Origin: Paenibacillus daejeonensis DSM 15491
GTDB taxonomy: Bacteria > Bacillota > Bacilli > Paenibacillales > Paenibacillaceae
DNA: 64,000 bases
Assembly (NCBI RefSeq): GCF_000378385.1
Contig: NZ_KB899662.1
Location: 1-64,000, forward strand
Reading direction: 5' to 3'
Shown here: positions 50,799 to 59,476 of the stretch, piece by piece
How positions within the stretch are numbered: the first letter of the stretch is position 1
Layout: each line of letters starts with the position of its first letter
Notes under the pieces: generated by a model
Told to the model about the DNA's origin: nothing
The model's database searches: none
Seen by the model: only the letters and a program-made list of their open reading frames with translations
Program-made: the position numbers and the translations under genes

Positions 50799-50845
50799 AA
50801 AAGGCTGCTCTGCCGCATTCACGGTCAGAGCAGCCTTCTTTTTAG
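50799..50845. terminator. Terminator between convergent glycan genes
   Basis: AAGGCTGCTCTG (50801-50812) pairs with CAGAGCAGCCTT (50826-50837) followed by CTTTTT on the plus strand; TTTTAAAA on the other side. It ends the plus-strand transferase gene and probably also the minus-strand unit. Confidence 0.88.
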
Positions 50846-50884
50846 CTTAACCTCTTAACCTGGCTGTCTCATTAGACATTCATC

Positions 50885-51649
50885 TTACATCTTCATCAGC
50901 TTGCTGAGCCCCACCTTGCGGATGAAGCCCGTTTCCACGACTTCTTTGGTTGCCAGCGACGTCATGCCCTGGCCGATATCGAAGGCGACCTTTCCATGCG
51001 TACGAGCGATGTAGGGAGCCAGCACAATCGCATTAACTCCTGCCGATAACAAGCAGAGATCATAGTCCAGCTTGTCAAGCTTGCGTTTGACGCTGCCAAT
51101 CTCGGTATAGGACTTGATCGGCAGCGAAGCAACGATCTCAAAATTCAATTTATGCTTCCAACGCCGGTTCATCTCGTTGCGAGCAGCTTTGGCCGTGTTG
51201 CCGATCAGCACGACCTTGCGTCCGCGCATCATATCTTTGAATTTGGGACGCTGTGAGAACATGACAACCCGGCGGATCAAGGAATCATAGACGTATTTGG
51301 GCTGAATCCCATAGGTTTTGAAGACAAGCTCGGTCATCTTGCCAGCCTTCATCGTATTGCGCAACTGGATGTTATACCCGACAATATCCGCTTGCTTGAC
51401 GGCCGCCACCAAGTCGTTTCTGAGGGCAATATTCGGAAAAGTAAACCCCCGGAGCTTTACCCCACTGTTCGTCACAATCGCTTCCTTGTGATTCATAAAT
51501 TCCTCTTCGGACAAGATCCGGTACTGGGCCATCGCGTAGCTCTCCGTCGCGCCGACTGAAATGACCGACAACGGCTTTTTTTGCTCCAGCGCCCGAATAA
51601 TCCGATCCATCAACCGTCCGCTATTCAATACTTTGGCTTCCATCCTCAT
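50885..51649 (-). CDS. GT-D-like protein with altered catalytic motif
   Basis: A 254-residue protein related to the GT-D enzyme at 42798-43832. The blocks agree (LSVISVGATESYAMAQYRIL, ADIVGYNIQLRN, KVVLIGNTAKAARNEM, LCLLSAGVNAIVLAPYIARTHGKVAFDIGQGMTSL). The DxE motif GDGE of the relative is replaced here by GATE, so the catalytic Asp is lost. It may be inactive, bind substrate only, or have changed activity. No basic tract or GX3 tag. It is the last gene of a three-gene unit; its start overlaps the epimerase stop by four bases. Confidence 0.75.
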   Translation of the reverse strand: MRMEAKVLNSGRLMDRIIRALEQKKPLSVISVGATESYAMAQYRILSEEEFMNHKEAIVTNSGVKLRGFTFPNIALRNDLVAAVKQADIVGYNIQLRNTMKAGKMTELVFKTYGIQPKYVYDSLIRRVVMFSQRPKFKDMMRGRKVVLIGNTAKAARNEMNRRWKHKLNFEIVASLPIKSYTEIGSVKRKLDKLDYDLCLLSAGVNAIVLAPYIARTHGKVAFDIGQGMTSLATKEVVETGFIRKVGLSKLMKM

Positions 51650-52590
51650 CCCACTCCCTTGTTCTCTTGGTACCAGCCGAGCGTCCGTTTCAAGCCCTCG
51701 TCGAAGGCGACGACCGGCCGATAGCCCAGTAGACGCTCTGCCAATCCGATATCGGCATGGGAATGCTTGACGTCCCCTTGCCGGTCGGGGCCATGAACGG
51801 GCTCGATCTGCAAGCCAAGCATACCGTTGATCCGGTCAACAATATCAGCTAGCGCAACACTTCCCCCGCCGCCGATATTGGCCGCCTCCCCTCGCAGCAA
51901 GGGCGCCTTCAGCGCCAGGAGGTTGGCTTCAATCACATTGTCGATGTACGTGAAATCTCGGGATTGGCGGCCATCGCCATGGATATGCGGGGACTGGCCA
52001 GAGAGCATGGCACGAATGAATTTGGGGATAACCGCGGCATATTCCGAGTCCGGATTCTGGCGGGGACCGAACACATTGAAGTAACGAAGCGTCACCGTCT
52101 CCAGCCCGAACAGCTCAGCGTACAGCCTGGCATAGGTTTCTCCCGCCAGCTTGTTCAGTGCATAGGGCGAAGCCGGAGCTGTGCGCATGGTCTCCACCCT
52201 CGGCAGCCCTGGCTGATTGCCATAGACAGAGGAAGAGCCTGCGAATACCAGGCGCTCCACCCCTGCGGCAGCGGAGGCTTGCAGCACATGAAGGGTCCCC
52301 GTAATGTTCACCTCGTTGCTGCTGAGCGGATCTCTGATCGAGCGGGGCACCGATGGAAGAGCGGCCTGATGCAGCACAGCTGTGGCCCCGCGCACCGCCT
52401 TGTGAACCGTCGCATAATCTCGGATGTCGCCTTCGATAATCTCGCAATCCGCCTGGACCTCGCTCAGATTGCCAGGATGGCCGGTAGAGAAGTTATCCAG
52501 CACAGTAACTCGCTTTCCCTGCGAGAGCAGCGCACGTACCAGGTGCGACCCGATGAAGCCGCCGCCGCCCGTCACGACAATTTTACTCAC
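51646..52590 (-). CDS. UDP-sugar 4-epimerase (NAD-dependent)
   Basis: A 314-residue extended SDR. NAD site KIVVTGGGGFIGSHLVRALL, Asp in VTVLDNFSTGHPGNL, catalytic Ser in VFAGSSSVYGNQPGLP, YxxxK in SPYALNKLAGE, then LRYFNVFGPRQNPDSEYAAVIPKF and GDGRQSRDFTYIDNVIEAN. The pattern is that of UDP-glucose/UDP-GlcNAc C4-epimerases (WbpP/Gne group). It lies between a GT4 gene and the GT-D-like gene and likely supplies a Gal-type nucleotide sugar. Confidence 0.9.
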   Translation of the reverse strand: MSKIVVTGGGGFIGSHLVRALLSQGKRVTVLDNFSTGHPGNLSEVQADCEIIEGDIRDYATVHKAVRGATAVLHQAALPSVPRSIRDPLSSNEVNITGTLHVLQASAAAGVERLVFAGSSSVYGNQPGLPRVETMRTAPASPYALNKLAGETYARLYAELFGLETVTLRYFNVFGPRQNPDSEYAAVIPKFIRAMLSGQSPHIHGDGRQSRDFTYIDNVIEANLLALKAPLLRGEAANIGGGGSVALADIVDRINGMLGLQIEPVHGPDRQGDVKHSHADIGLAERLLGYRPVVAFDEGLKRTLGWYQENKGVG

Positions 52591-52602
52591 CTGATTCCCT
52601 CC

Positions 52603-53811
52603 CTACATATAAATGCCTGTCAATCTGCGATAGACGGCCTCGCAAGCTTCCAGAATGACAGCTGCGTCATAGTGAGCTGCCACCCGGCGGCGGTTATGCT
52701 TACCCGCCCGTTTGCGCAGCTTGTCGTCCTTATACATGGTCAGCATGGCTTCACCAAGCGCAGGGACATCCCCATAGTCATACATAATGGATGGATTGCC
52801 CTCCCCGAGCAGCTCCGGCACGCCGCCAACCCTGCTTGCAATGACCGGAAGGCCACAAGCCATAGCCTCCAGCAATGTGTTCGGGACATTCTCATTGCGT
52901 GAGCCGAACAAGAAGGTGCGGAAGCTCTGATAGTGCTGAATCAGTTCATGGCGCGGCACATAGTTGACATGATGAATGCGGCGGCGCACCGATTTGGGAA
53001 GACCTTTGATTAACCGGGTATAATAGTTGGTTCCATCCCCCGCGCTCTTGGGTCTGCCTACCAGATGCAGCTCCGCTTCCGGTCCGCAGCGATCTGCTAT
53101 TTGGGCAAAGGCTTGAATGATTGTGTCCACCCCTTTGGCCTGACTAAGCTTGCCTACATAGCCAAACACAAAGCGCTCCTTATTAGTCTTGGTACTGGGA
53201 TTGAATAATGTGGCATCAATGGCGTTGCCGACGAAGGCGACCGGCTTGGTCTGATCCAGTCCGACGGCTCGGCGCACAGCGTCCCAAGTCGCCTGGCAGG
53301 GCGAGATGACAAGATCACAGCGTTGCAGCTGCTTGCGTTCCATGCGTAGATTCCGCTCCTCGTCAGGCGTCAGGAGTCGATGCTGCTTCTTATAGGGCTT
53401 GGAGGAGGAATGGAGCCGAACGACTACCTTGGGCTTGCGGAGCAGCGGATTCGTGTTCCGAACCTGGAAGAAATCATATCCCTCGGCATTAAACTCAGCG
53501 AATTGAACGATGTCGTAAGCATAGCGCTGAAGCAGTTGCTCCAGCGCCTGAGCGACAGCCCGGCTCCGGGAGCGGACGCGCGGGTACGCATCCGAACGCA
53601 TCGGGTCGGACGGGATCCGCCATACTTTCACGTGACCGTCAATATAGGAGAGTTCTCCTTCAGGCGAATGGGTGAGGACCGTGATATCATGTCCCCGCTG
53701 CGCCAGGCCCTGCGTCAGCTCGTAGTAAGTTGTGGCAATCCCGCTGCCCCCGAAGGCTCCGTCCGGATAAGGGTATTCATAGGTCACGAACAGGATCGAG
53801 AGAGGTTTCAA
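52603..53811 (-). CDS. GT4 glycosyltransferase
   Basis: A 402-residue retaining GT-B glycosyltransferase: ILFVTYEYPYPDGAFGGSGIATTYYELTQGLAQRGHDITVLT (donor/acceptor glycine loop), VISPCQATWDAV, FVFGYVGKLSQAKGVDTIIQAFAQI, YVPRHELIQHYQSFRTFLFGSRNENVPNTLLEAMACGLPVIASRVGGVPELLGEGNPS (the E-x7-E motif). First gene of the minus-strand three-gene unit, with a CATACATTG element 39 bases upstream. Confidence 0.93.
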   Translation of the reverse strand: MKPLSILFVTYEYPYPDGAFGGSGIATTYYELTQGLAQRGHDITVLTHSPEGELSYIDGHVKVWRIPSDPMRSDAYPRVRSRSRAVAQALEQLLQRYAYDIVQFAEFNAEGYDFFQVRNTNPLLRKPKVVVRLHSSSKPYKKQHRLLTPDEERNLRMERKQLQRCDLVISPCQATWDAVRRAVGLDQTKPVAFVGNAIDATLFNPSTKTNKERFVFGYVGKLSQAKGVDTIIQAFAQIADRCGPEAELHLVGRPKSAGDGTNYYTRLIKGLPKSVRRRIHHVNYVPRHELIQHYQSFRTFLFGSRNENVPNTLLEAMACGLPVIASRVGGVPELLGEGNPSIMYDYGDVPALGEAMLTMYKDDKLRKRAGKHNRRRVAAHYDAAVILEACEAVYRRLTGIYM

Positions 53812-53849
53812 ACGCTACACGCTCCTTAACCAAACTATGAACTACGTTT

Positions 53850-53863
53850 CCCACAATGTATGT
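53850..53863 (-). promoter_or_regulatory. CATACA-TGTGGG element upstream of the GT4 unit
   Basis: The minus strand reads ACATACATTGTGGG ending 39 bases before the ATG at 53811, the same spacing as its near-twin at 49552. It is a candidate sigma-K -10 or GerE-linked element. Confidence 0.45.
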
Positions 53864-54000
53864 CGCAACTGGTCGGACGGACCCGCCACCCACCTAGTAC
53901 GCTTCTCTTTTTTATGCTGGTAGTCTTGCCCACGCCTTTCGTAGAGTCGGTGCATAAGCTGTCGATAATTCGATCTGAACAGAAAAGGTGGAGATGAACC

Positions 54001-55275
54001 ATGTACCGTACCATTGCTGTAGTGGGGCTCGGGTATGTCGGGCTGCCCCTGGCATTGACCTTCTATCAGCAGGGCTACCATGTGATCGGTCTGGACAAGG
54101 ACCCACGCAAGCTGGAGGCTATCGAGCGGGGAGAAAGCTATCTTCCGGACATCGAGAACCATCTGCTAGTCGAGGCGGGCGGTTCGGGCAGGTGGCGGGT
54201 AACGGACCAAGCCAGCGCCATTCGGGAAGCGCAAGCGATCATCATCTGTGTACCGACCCCGGTTCGCGACCAGACACCAGATCTAAGCTATCTCATTAGT
54301 GCTGCGGAGTCGCTGGCGCCTCACTTGGTTAGACAACAGCTTGTCATTCTGGAGAGCTCCACCTATCCAGGTACGACCCGCGACGTCTTGATGCCGATTC
54401 TGGAGAAGAGCGGTCTACGTACCGGTGATGACCTCTATATTGGCTACTCCCCCGAGCGGATTGATCCCGGGAACCGCGCCTATCCATTCCCCTCCATTCC
54501 CAAAATCATCAGCGGCATTACCGAAGCATGCCTGGTTCAGACACATCACCTGTATAACTCGGTATTCGATCGCTTGGTGAGTGTCTCCACCCCGGAGTCG
54601 GCTGAAATGACCAAATTGCTGGAGAATACGTACCGGTTTATCAACATTTCATTCATCAATGAATTTGCACGCATATGCGATCGTATGAAGCTGGATGTCT
54701 GGGAAATCATCGATGCTGCCGCCACCAAGCCCTATGGCTTCTCCCGGTTCATGCCCGGCCCCGGCGTTGGCGGCCACTGTATCCCCGTGGACCCGCTCTA
54801 TCTGCAGTGGAAAGCGGAGCAGCTCGGCATGAACAGCCGGTTCATTGAACTGTCCGAGCATATTAACAAGAGTATGCCTCAATATATTGTGGAGCGATTG
54901 CGTGAGCATTTTCATACCGAATCGCTGAGCGGCCGCCGCATTCTCGTCGTCGGCGTCACCTACAAACCCGATGTAAGCGATGTTCGGGAGTCCAGTGCGA
55001 TGGATTTGTTGAAGCTGCTGGTCGAGGAAGGCTGTGAGGTGTCTTATCATGACGAGCTGGTGCCTTGGATTACCCTCGAAGGGGACAGCCTGCTCAGCAC
55101 TAGCCTGAGTCCAGAGACGATTGCGGACAGCGATGTCGCCATTATCGCTACCGCACATCAGGGATTGCCTGTATCTCTGCTGATGGAGCATGCCAGCCTA
55201 ATCTACGACACGCGAAATGTGACACGTGGACTTAGCGGCAAAGCCACGGTGCTCCGTCTCGGCGGCGGGGAGTAG
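54001..55275 (+). CDS. Nucleotide-sugar dehydrogenase (UDP-sugar 6-dehydrogenase)
   Basis: A 424-residue enzyme that oxidises a UDP-hexose to a UDP-uronic acid. NAD motif TIAVVGLGYVGLPLALTFYQQG, Glu in LESSTYPGTT, catalytic Cys in PGVGGHCIPVDPLYL, C-terminal domain start VVGVTYKPDVSDVRESSAMDLL. The YSPERIDPGN block places it in the WecC/WbpA-like group (UDP-HexNAc or UDP-ManNAc type) rather than plain UDP-glucose dehydrogenase. Start ATG after AGGTGGAG. It is the first gene of a four-gene plus-strand unit. Confidence 0.9.
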   Translation: MYRTIAVVGLGYVGLPLALTFYQQGYHVIGLDKDPRKLEAIERGESYLPDIENHLLVEAGGSGRWRVTDQASAIREAQAIIICVPTPVRDQTPDLSYLISAAESLAPHLVRQQLVILESSTYPGTTRDVLMPILEKSGLRTGDDLYIGYSPERIDPGNRAYPFPSIPKIISGITEACLVQTHHLYNSVFDRLVSVSTPESAEMTKLLENTYRFINISFINEFARICDRMKLDVWEIIDAAATKPYGFSRFMPGPGVGGHCIPVDPLYLQWKAEQLGMNSRFIELSEHINKSMPQYIVERLREHFHTESLSGRRILVVGVTYKPDVSDVRESSAMDLLKLLVEEGCEVSYHDELVPWITLEGDSLLSTSLSPETIADSDVAIIATAHQGLPVSLLMEHASLIYDTRNVTRGLSGKATVLRLGGGE

Positions 55276-55283
55276 GGGAGCTG

Positions 55284-56297
55284 ATGCGAGTCCTTCATCT
55301 GCCGGTAGGCAGACAAATGATTGAGATGTGCGAGGCCCTGCGGAGCATCGGGGTGAGGGCCACCTCCTGCCACTTCCGTCAGCGCAGCGTACCCCAGCAC
55401 CCGGATCGTTGCTTGCATCTGGAGAGGTTGTCGCGTAGAGAGCGTCTGCAGGCGCGGGAGCAGTGGCTCTCGGAGGCTGTACAACGGTACGATGTATTTC
55501 ACTTTCATTTCGGCCAGACGTTTTTCGAGGATCATAGTGATCTTCGCTATTTAAAACGGCATGGCAAGAAGCTGATCGTTCAGCATCGCGGATCCGATGT
55601 GCGGATGCTCTCGGTAGCACGAACGGCAGACAATCCCCATGTGCGTGTAAAAAGCGGCCGCAGGCGTAGTGAGGAGGCGATTCAGCGCGAGCTGCACATC
55701 CTCTCCGGCTACATCGACCATGCTATCGTTGCCGACCATGAATTGCTGGCCTATATCAAGCCCTACTACAAGCACATCCACCTGCTCCGCCAATCCGTCA
55801 CCTTGTCCAAATTTCTGCCTGCCTACCCTGCATTAAGCAAAACCAGACCGCTGATTCTGCATGCACCGACCCATGAGTACGTGAAAGGGACGGAGTATGT
55901 GCTGAAAGCCGTAGCCCGGCTGAAGGCACGCGGCTTTGACTTCGAATTTGAGCTTGTACAGGACTTGACGCATGAGGCAGCCATTGCCCGCTACCGCCAG
56001 GCAGACATCATTATTGATCAGCTGCTGCAAGGGTCCTGCGGCGTGTTCAGTCTGGAGGGGATGGCGCTCGGCAAGCCGGTCGTCTGTTATATCAAGGATG
56101 AGCTGCTGCCTACCTACCCTTCTGGACTGCCGCTGATCAGTGCCTCACCTGCCAATATCTACTCCACTCTCAAACGGCTCATCCGTCATCCCGAGCTGCG
56201 GAGCCGAGCTGGACGCGCAGGGAGACGCTATATCGAACAGTATTATGATGCGGTTGGCAGGGCCAGGGAGTTGAAGAAAATCTATGACCAGCTATAG
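55284..56297 (+). CDS. Glycosyltransferase (GT-B, GT4-like)
   Basis: A 337-residue protein beginning MRVLHLPVGRQMIEMCEALRSIG, with IVQHRGSDVRMLS, HAPTHEYVKGTEYVLKAVARL and the C-terminal DIIIDQLLQGSCGVFSLEGMALGKPVVCYIKDELLPTYPSGLPLISA, which holds the donor-binding Glu of GT4 enzymes. It overlaps the racemase gene by 14 bases. ATG after GGGGAGCTG. Confidence 0.85.
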   Translation: MRVLHLPVGRQMIEMCEALRSIGVRATSCHFRQRSVPQHPDRCLHLERLSRRERLQAREQWLSEAVQRYDVFHFHFGQTFFEDHSDLRYLKRHGKKLIVQHRGSDVRMLSVARTADNPHVRVKSGRRRSEEAIQRELHILSGYIDHAIVADHELLAYIKPYYKHIHLLRQSVTLSKFLPAYPALSKTRPLILHAPTHEYVKGTEYVLKAVARLKARGFDFEFELVQDLTHEAAIARYRQADIIIDQLLQGSCGVFSLEGMALGKPVVCYIKDELLPTYPSGLPLISASPANIYSTLKRLIRHPELRSRAGRAGRRYIEQYYDAVGRARELKKIYDQL

Positions 56298-56994
56298 AAA
56301 AACCAAGACGATCGGCATCCTCGGTGGGATGGGTCCACGGGCAACCGTCGATCTGTTCGAGAAAATTGTGGCCAACACGTCTGCCGATTGCGACCAGCAG
56401 CATCTGCCGATTCTCATCTACAATAATCCCGCCATTCCTCCCCGTTCCTATGAAGCTTCCGGCAGGACAGCGTCTCCACTACCCGAGCTGATACGTACCG
56501 CCCGTCAACTGGAAGCTGCAGGTGCTGATTTTATTGTCATGCCCTGTCATACTGCCCACCGATGGACGGCGGAGCTGCGTAGCCAGCTAGCCATTCCTTT
56601 TCTGAGTATGATCGAGCACACCGTCTCCTGTCTTGAGGAAGAGGCCTCGGAGGAGCCGATCCTGCTGCTGGCCACCGAGACAACAATCCGGCATCAGCTA
56701 TACCCGCGGGCTGTGCGTGGAACATATCCTCGCTTTATCGAACCAGCCGCCGCAGAGCAGAGCCTCGTCGACGAGGCAGTTGCCCGGATGAAAGCTGGCG
56801 AACCCGAGCCGGGCAACTGGTTAAAGCCTCTGGATGCCATGCTTGCGCAATACGATCACTCAGGCGTCCGGCGCTATGTAGCGGGTTGCACGGAAATTCC
56901 ATTGCTACAGAAACATCTCGAATCAGACATGACCTGTATCGATCCCACTCTGCTGTTGGCCCGGCTAGCTGTTGCCAAATCGCTGGAGAACTAA
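56284..56994 (+). CDS. Aspartate/glutamate racemase family protein
   Basis: A 236-residue racemase of the RacD/YgeA family, which inverts Asp or Glu using two cysteines. Start block TIGILGGMGPRATVDLFEKIV; first Cys in DFIVMPCHTAHRW, second in YVAGCTEIPLL. It overlaps the glycosyltransferase gene and lies 19 bases before the Mur-ligase/ATP-grasp fusion, so it probably supplies a D-amino acid to that ligase. Confidence 0.9.
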   Translation: MTSYRKTKTIGILGGMGPRATVDLFEKIVANTSADCDQQHLPILIYNNPAIPPRSYEASGRTASPLPELIRTARQLEAAGADFIVMPCHTAHRWTAELRSQLAIPFLSMIEHTVSCLEEEASEEPILLLATETTIRHQLYPRAVRGTYPRFIEPAAAEQSLVDEAVARMKAGEPEPGNWLKPLDAMLAQYDHSGVRRYVAGCTEIPLLQKHLESDMTCIDPTLLLARLAVAKSLEN

Positions 56995-57013
56995 GCTACA
57001 GGAGGTTACTTGG

Positions 57014-59398
57014 ATGTCCAAACCCCAATTAATTGCCAAGATTGCCGTCACGGGGAGCTGTGGCAAAACAGCAACTCGCGAGTTCATTGCAGCCATCCTC
57101 AAACGGAAATGGAAGGTACTCACCACAACGGATAACCGTAATCTGCCCGGCCATACCAAGCAGACTATGAATCAATTGAGCACAAAGCATCAAGCAGTCG
57201 TCTTGGAAATGGGAATGGGTAAGCAAGGCGCCGGCGCCCGGCATTGCCAGCATGTGACCCCCAATGTGTCGGTCATCACCAACATCGGCACAGCCCATTA
57301 CGGAAATCTCGGCAACAGTATCCGCTCTACTGCTCAATTCAAATCTGCCCTTATCAAGCACATGAATCCAAAGGGCCTATTGCTGATCTGCAAGGATGAC
57401 AAAAACTCCAGCCTGCTGGAAACCAAAGAGTTCCAAGGCCGCCTCCTGACCGTCGGCATCGACCAGCCGTCAGACTATCGCGCCGAAGAGGTGCGGTATA
57501 CCAGTCATGGCATGCGGTTTGTCGTTCGTCTTGGAAGCCAACAGGAGCGTTTCTTCATTCCCGTCTTTGGTCACCACAACGTGTACAACGCCTTGTTTGC
57601 AATCGCGATTGCGGATCAGCACCATTTCACGGCGGCAGAAATTCGAAGCGGCCTGGCCAGCTACAAGGTACCGCACAAACGACTGAACGTACATCCGCTT
57701 CAACACAAATCCTTGCTGATCGACGACACCATTAATGCGAACCCACAATCCATGCGGGCCGCTATTGATGTGTTGTCTGAGCTGGGCAAGGGCCGGCAGC
57801 GCATTGCAGTGCTGGGAACCATGCTGGAGCTTGGCAATTATACCGCCCAAGGACACCGGGAGGTGGGTCGGTACGCAGCGCAACAACAACTTGATTTCCT
57901 GTACACGTACGGCGAGGAGGCCCGCTGGATTGGCGAAGGCGCGATCGAAGCCGGGTATCCCGCATCACGGATCAAGCACTTCACTGACCGCAGCAAGCTG
58001 CACTTCGCCCTCAGGGATTGCTTTTCCACAAGCAAAGTCGTTCTCGTCAAAGGCTCCTCTCATACAAAGATGGACGATACAGCAGCCTTCCTCCTAAAAA
58101 AACAATCGTTGCGAAGCATGAATCGGATCCTCATCAGCCAGTCCACGCTGGCCCGTCATCGTCTAACTTCCGGGAAAATTACGCTTCATTACGGAGCGTT
58201 CACCAAGGCTTATCCGGTTGAAATCAACAATGATTTGCCACCGGGTCGGGTGATCTATCCACGTCAGGTGAGCAATCGGCTGACAATCCCTGATGTCCCC
58301 TTGCAGCATTACTGGGAGGGTCAACATCTGCACATCGGACCCGTAATCGGGATGCATATCAAGCAAACCTATGCGTTGTCACCCAGCAAGCAGCTGCCGC
58401 GATTTACCCGGTACGATGCTTTGAAAGGCGTTATCTATCTGTTCAAGCGCAGTGACATTGATGTATCTAATCGTACAATCAAAGGCTTGTATTACGACCC
58501 GGCAACGAAAAGCTTCAAGCAAGGCGTCTTCCCATATCCCTCGTCCATTTTTAATCGGGCATTGATGCAGCCAGAGATATACCGTGAACTTCGGAGTGTG
58601 ATTGGCGACCGGATCTTCAATTACCCGTATGGAAATGTAAACAAGTGGGATCAATGGCACTTGCTATCCACCCATCCTTCTCTCGAACGCCATATGCCGC
58701 ATACCAGAAAGTATACAGCCGCTGACCTCCATGACATGCTGAGGGAGTACAAATCCCTGTATATTAAACCGACATCGCTTGCAGGCGGAAAAGGTATGAT
58801 GTATGTAACAGCCAAGGACGAGGGCATTGAGTTGACCGACTACGAAGGAAATCGTTACATCCGTAGTCCCGAGAAAATCACCAAGCTCATCTTGCGCAAG
58901 CAAGTCGCCGGTCAGCTCTATCTGCTTCAGCAAGCCATCCCCTTCACTAACCGGCATCGTAACAAGGTAGACTTCCGAGTCTATTTCCAACGGAACAAGC
59001 ATCGTGCGTGGATGTGCACAGGGATGGAGGCGAAAATTGCCAAAGAGGGCAGCATTATCTCCAATAGCAAAAATCGCAAGCGCATCATGAGCGGCGATCA
59101 CGCGCTTCGCAAAATATATCACCTTAATGACGAGCAGATTCAGGCCAGATTGTCCAAAATTAACAAGGTGTGCATGATGATGCTTGACCGTCTTCAAGAT
59201 AAGTGGCAGCACTTGGGCGACGCTGCCGTAGACCTCGTTATCGATGGTGGCGGTAAAGTATGGATACTGGAAATTCAAATCGATTATGCAGCAGAAATCA
59301 AGTGCGGACGGACAGAAGACGAGCAGCGGGTGTTGCCGTCCATCCTGCCTACTCCATTCGAATATGCCAAAGCATTGACTGGGTTTCCGATGCCGTAA
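57014..59398 (+). CDS. MurF-like ligase fused to YheC/YheD-type ATP-grasp domain
   Basis: A 794-residue two-part ligase; ATG after GGAGG (the open frame begins further upstream without a site). Residues 1-362 resemble MurF: P-loop VTGSCGKTA with Lys18, TNIGTAHYGNLGN, the DDTINANPQSMRAA block and LVKGSSHTKMD. Residues about 371-794 match the YheC/YheD family of ATP-grasp proteins linked to spore coats (SLYIKPTSLAGGKGMMYV, LLQQAIPFTN...KVDFRVYFQRN, LGDAAVDLVIDGGGKVWILEIQID). Both halves activate carboxylates with ATP and join them to amines. Cyanophycin synthetase uses the same two domain types in the opposite order. The product is unknown; a peptide or polyamide on the spore surface is inference. 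Confidence 0.85.
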   Translation: MSKPQLIAKIAVTGSCGKTATREFIAAILKRKWKVLTTTDNRNLPGHTKQTMNQLSTKHQAVVLEMGMGKQGAGARHCQHVTPNVSVITNIGTAHYGNLGNSIRSTAQFKSALIKHMNPKGLLLICKDDKNSSLLETKEFQGRLLTVGIDQPSDYRAEEVRYTSHGMRFVVRLGSQQERFFIPVFGHHNVYNALFAIAIADQHHFTAAEIRSGLASYKVPHKRLNVHPLQHKSLLIDDTINANPQSMRAAIDVLSELGKGRQRIAVLGTMLELGNYTAQGHREVGRYAAQQQLDFLYTYGEEARWIGEGAIEAGYPASRIKHFTDRSKLHFALRDCFSTSKVVLVKGSSHTKMDDTAAFLLKKQSLRSMNRILISQSTLARHRLTSGKITLHYGAFTKAYPVEINNDLPPGRVIYPRQVSNRLTIPDVPLQHYWEGQHLHIGPVIGMHIKQTYALSPSKQLPRFTRYDALKGVIYLFKRSDIDVSNRTIKGLYYDPATKSFKQGVFPYPSSIFNRALMQPEIYRELRSVIGDRIFNYPYGNVNKWDQWHLLSTHPSLERHMPHTRKYTAADLHDMLREYKSLYIKPTSLAGGKGMMYVTAKDEGIELTDYEGNRYIRSPEKITKLILRKQVAGQLYLLQQAIPFTNRHRNKVDFRVYFQRNKHRAWMCTGMEAKIAKEGSIISNSKNRKRIMSGDHALRKIYHLNDEQIQARLSKINKVCMMMLDRLQDKWQHLGDAAVDLVIDGGGKVWILEIQIDYAAEIKCGRTEDEQRVLPSILPTPFEYAKALTGFPMP

Positions 59399-59417
59399 TG
59401 CATCCGATCACCTAAAG

Positions 59418-59461
59418 AAATGGCTGTCTCGGGGTCGCAAGACCGCTCGGGACAGCCATTT
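59418..59461. terminator. Hairpin between convergent ligase and acetyltransferase genes
   Basis: AAATGGCTGTC (59418-59428) pairs with GACAGCCATTT (59451-59461), with an inner GGTCGCAAGACC hairpin. It is placed to serve both converging units. Confidence 0.75.
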
Positions 59462-59476
59462 ATCGTCCTTCCATAG

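Noticed and set aside
56965-59398. Cyanophycin synthetase (CphA) as a direct call
   Set aside because: The two domain types match, but the order is reversed and the ATP-grasp half is YheC/D-like, so only an analogy is justified.
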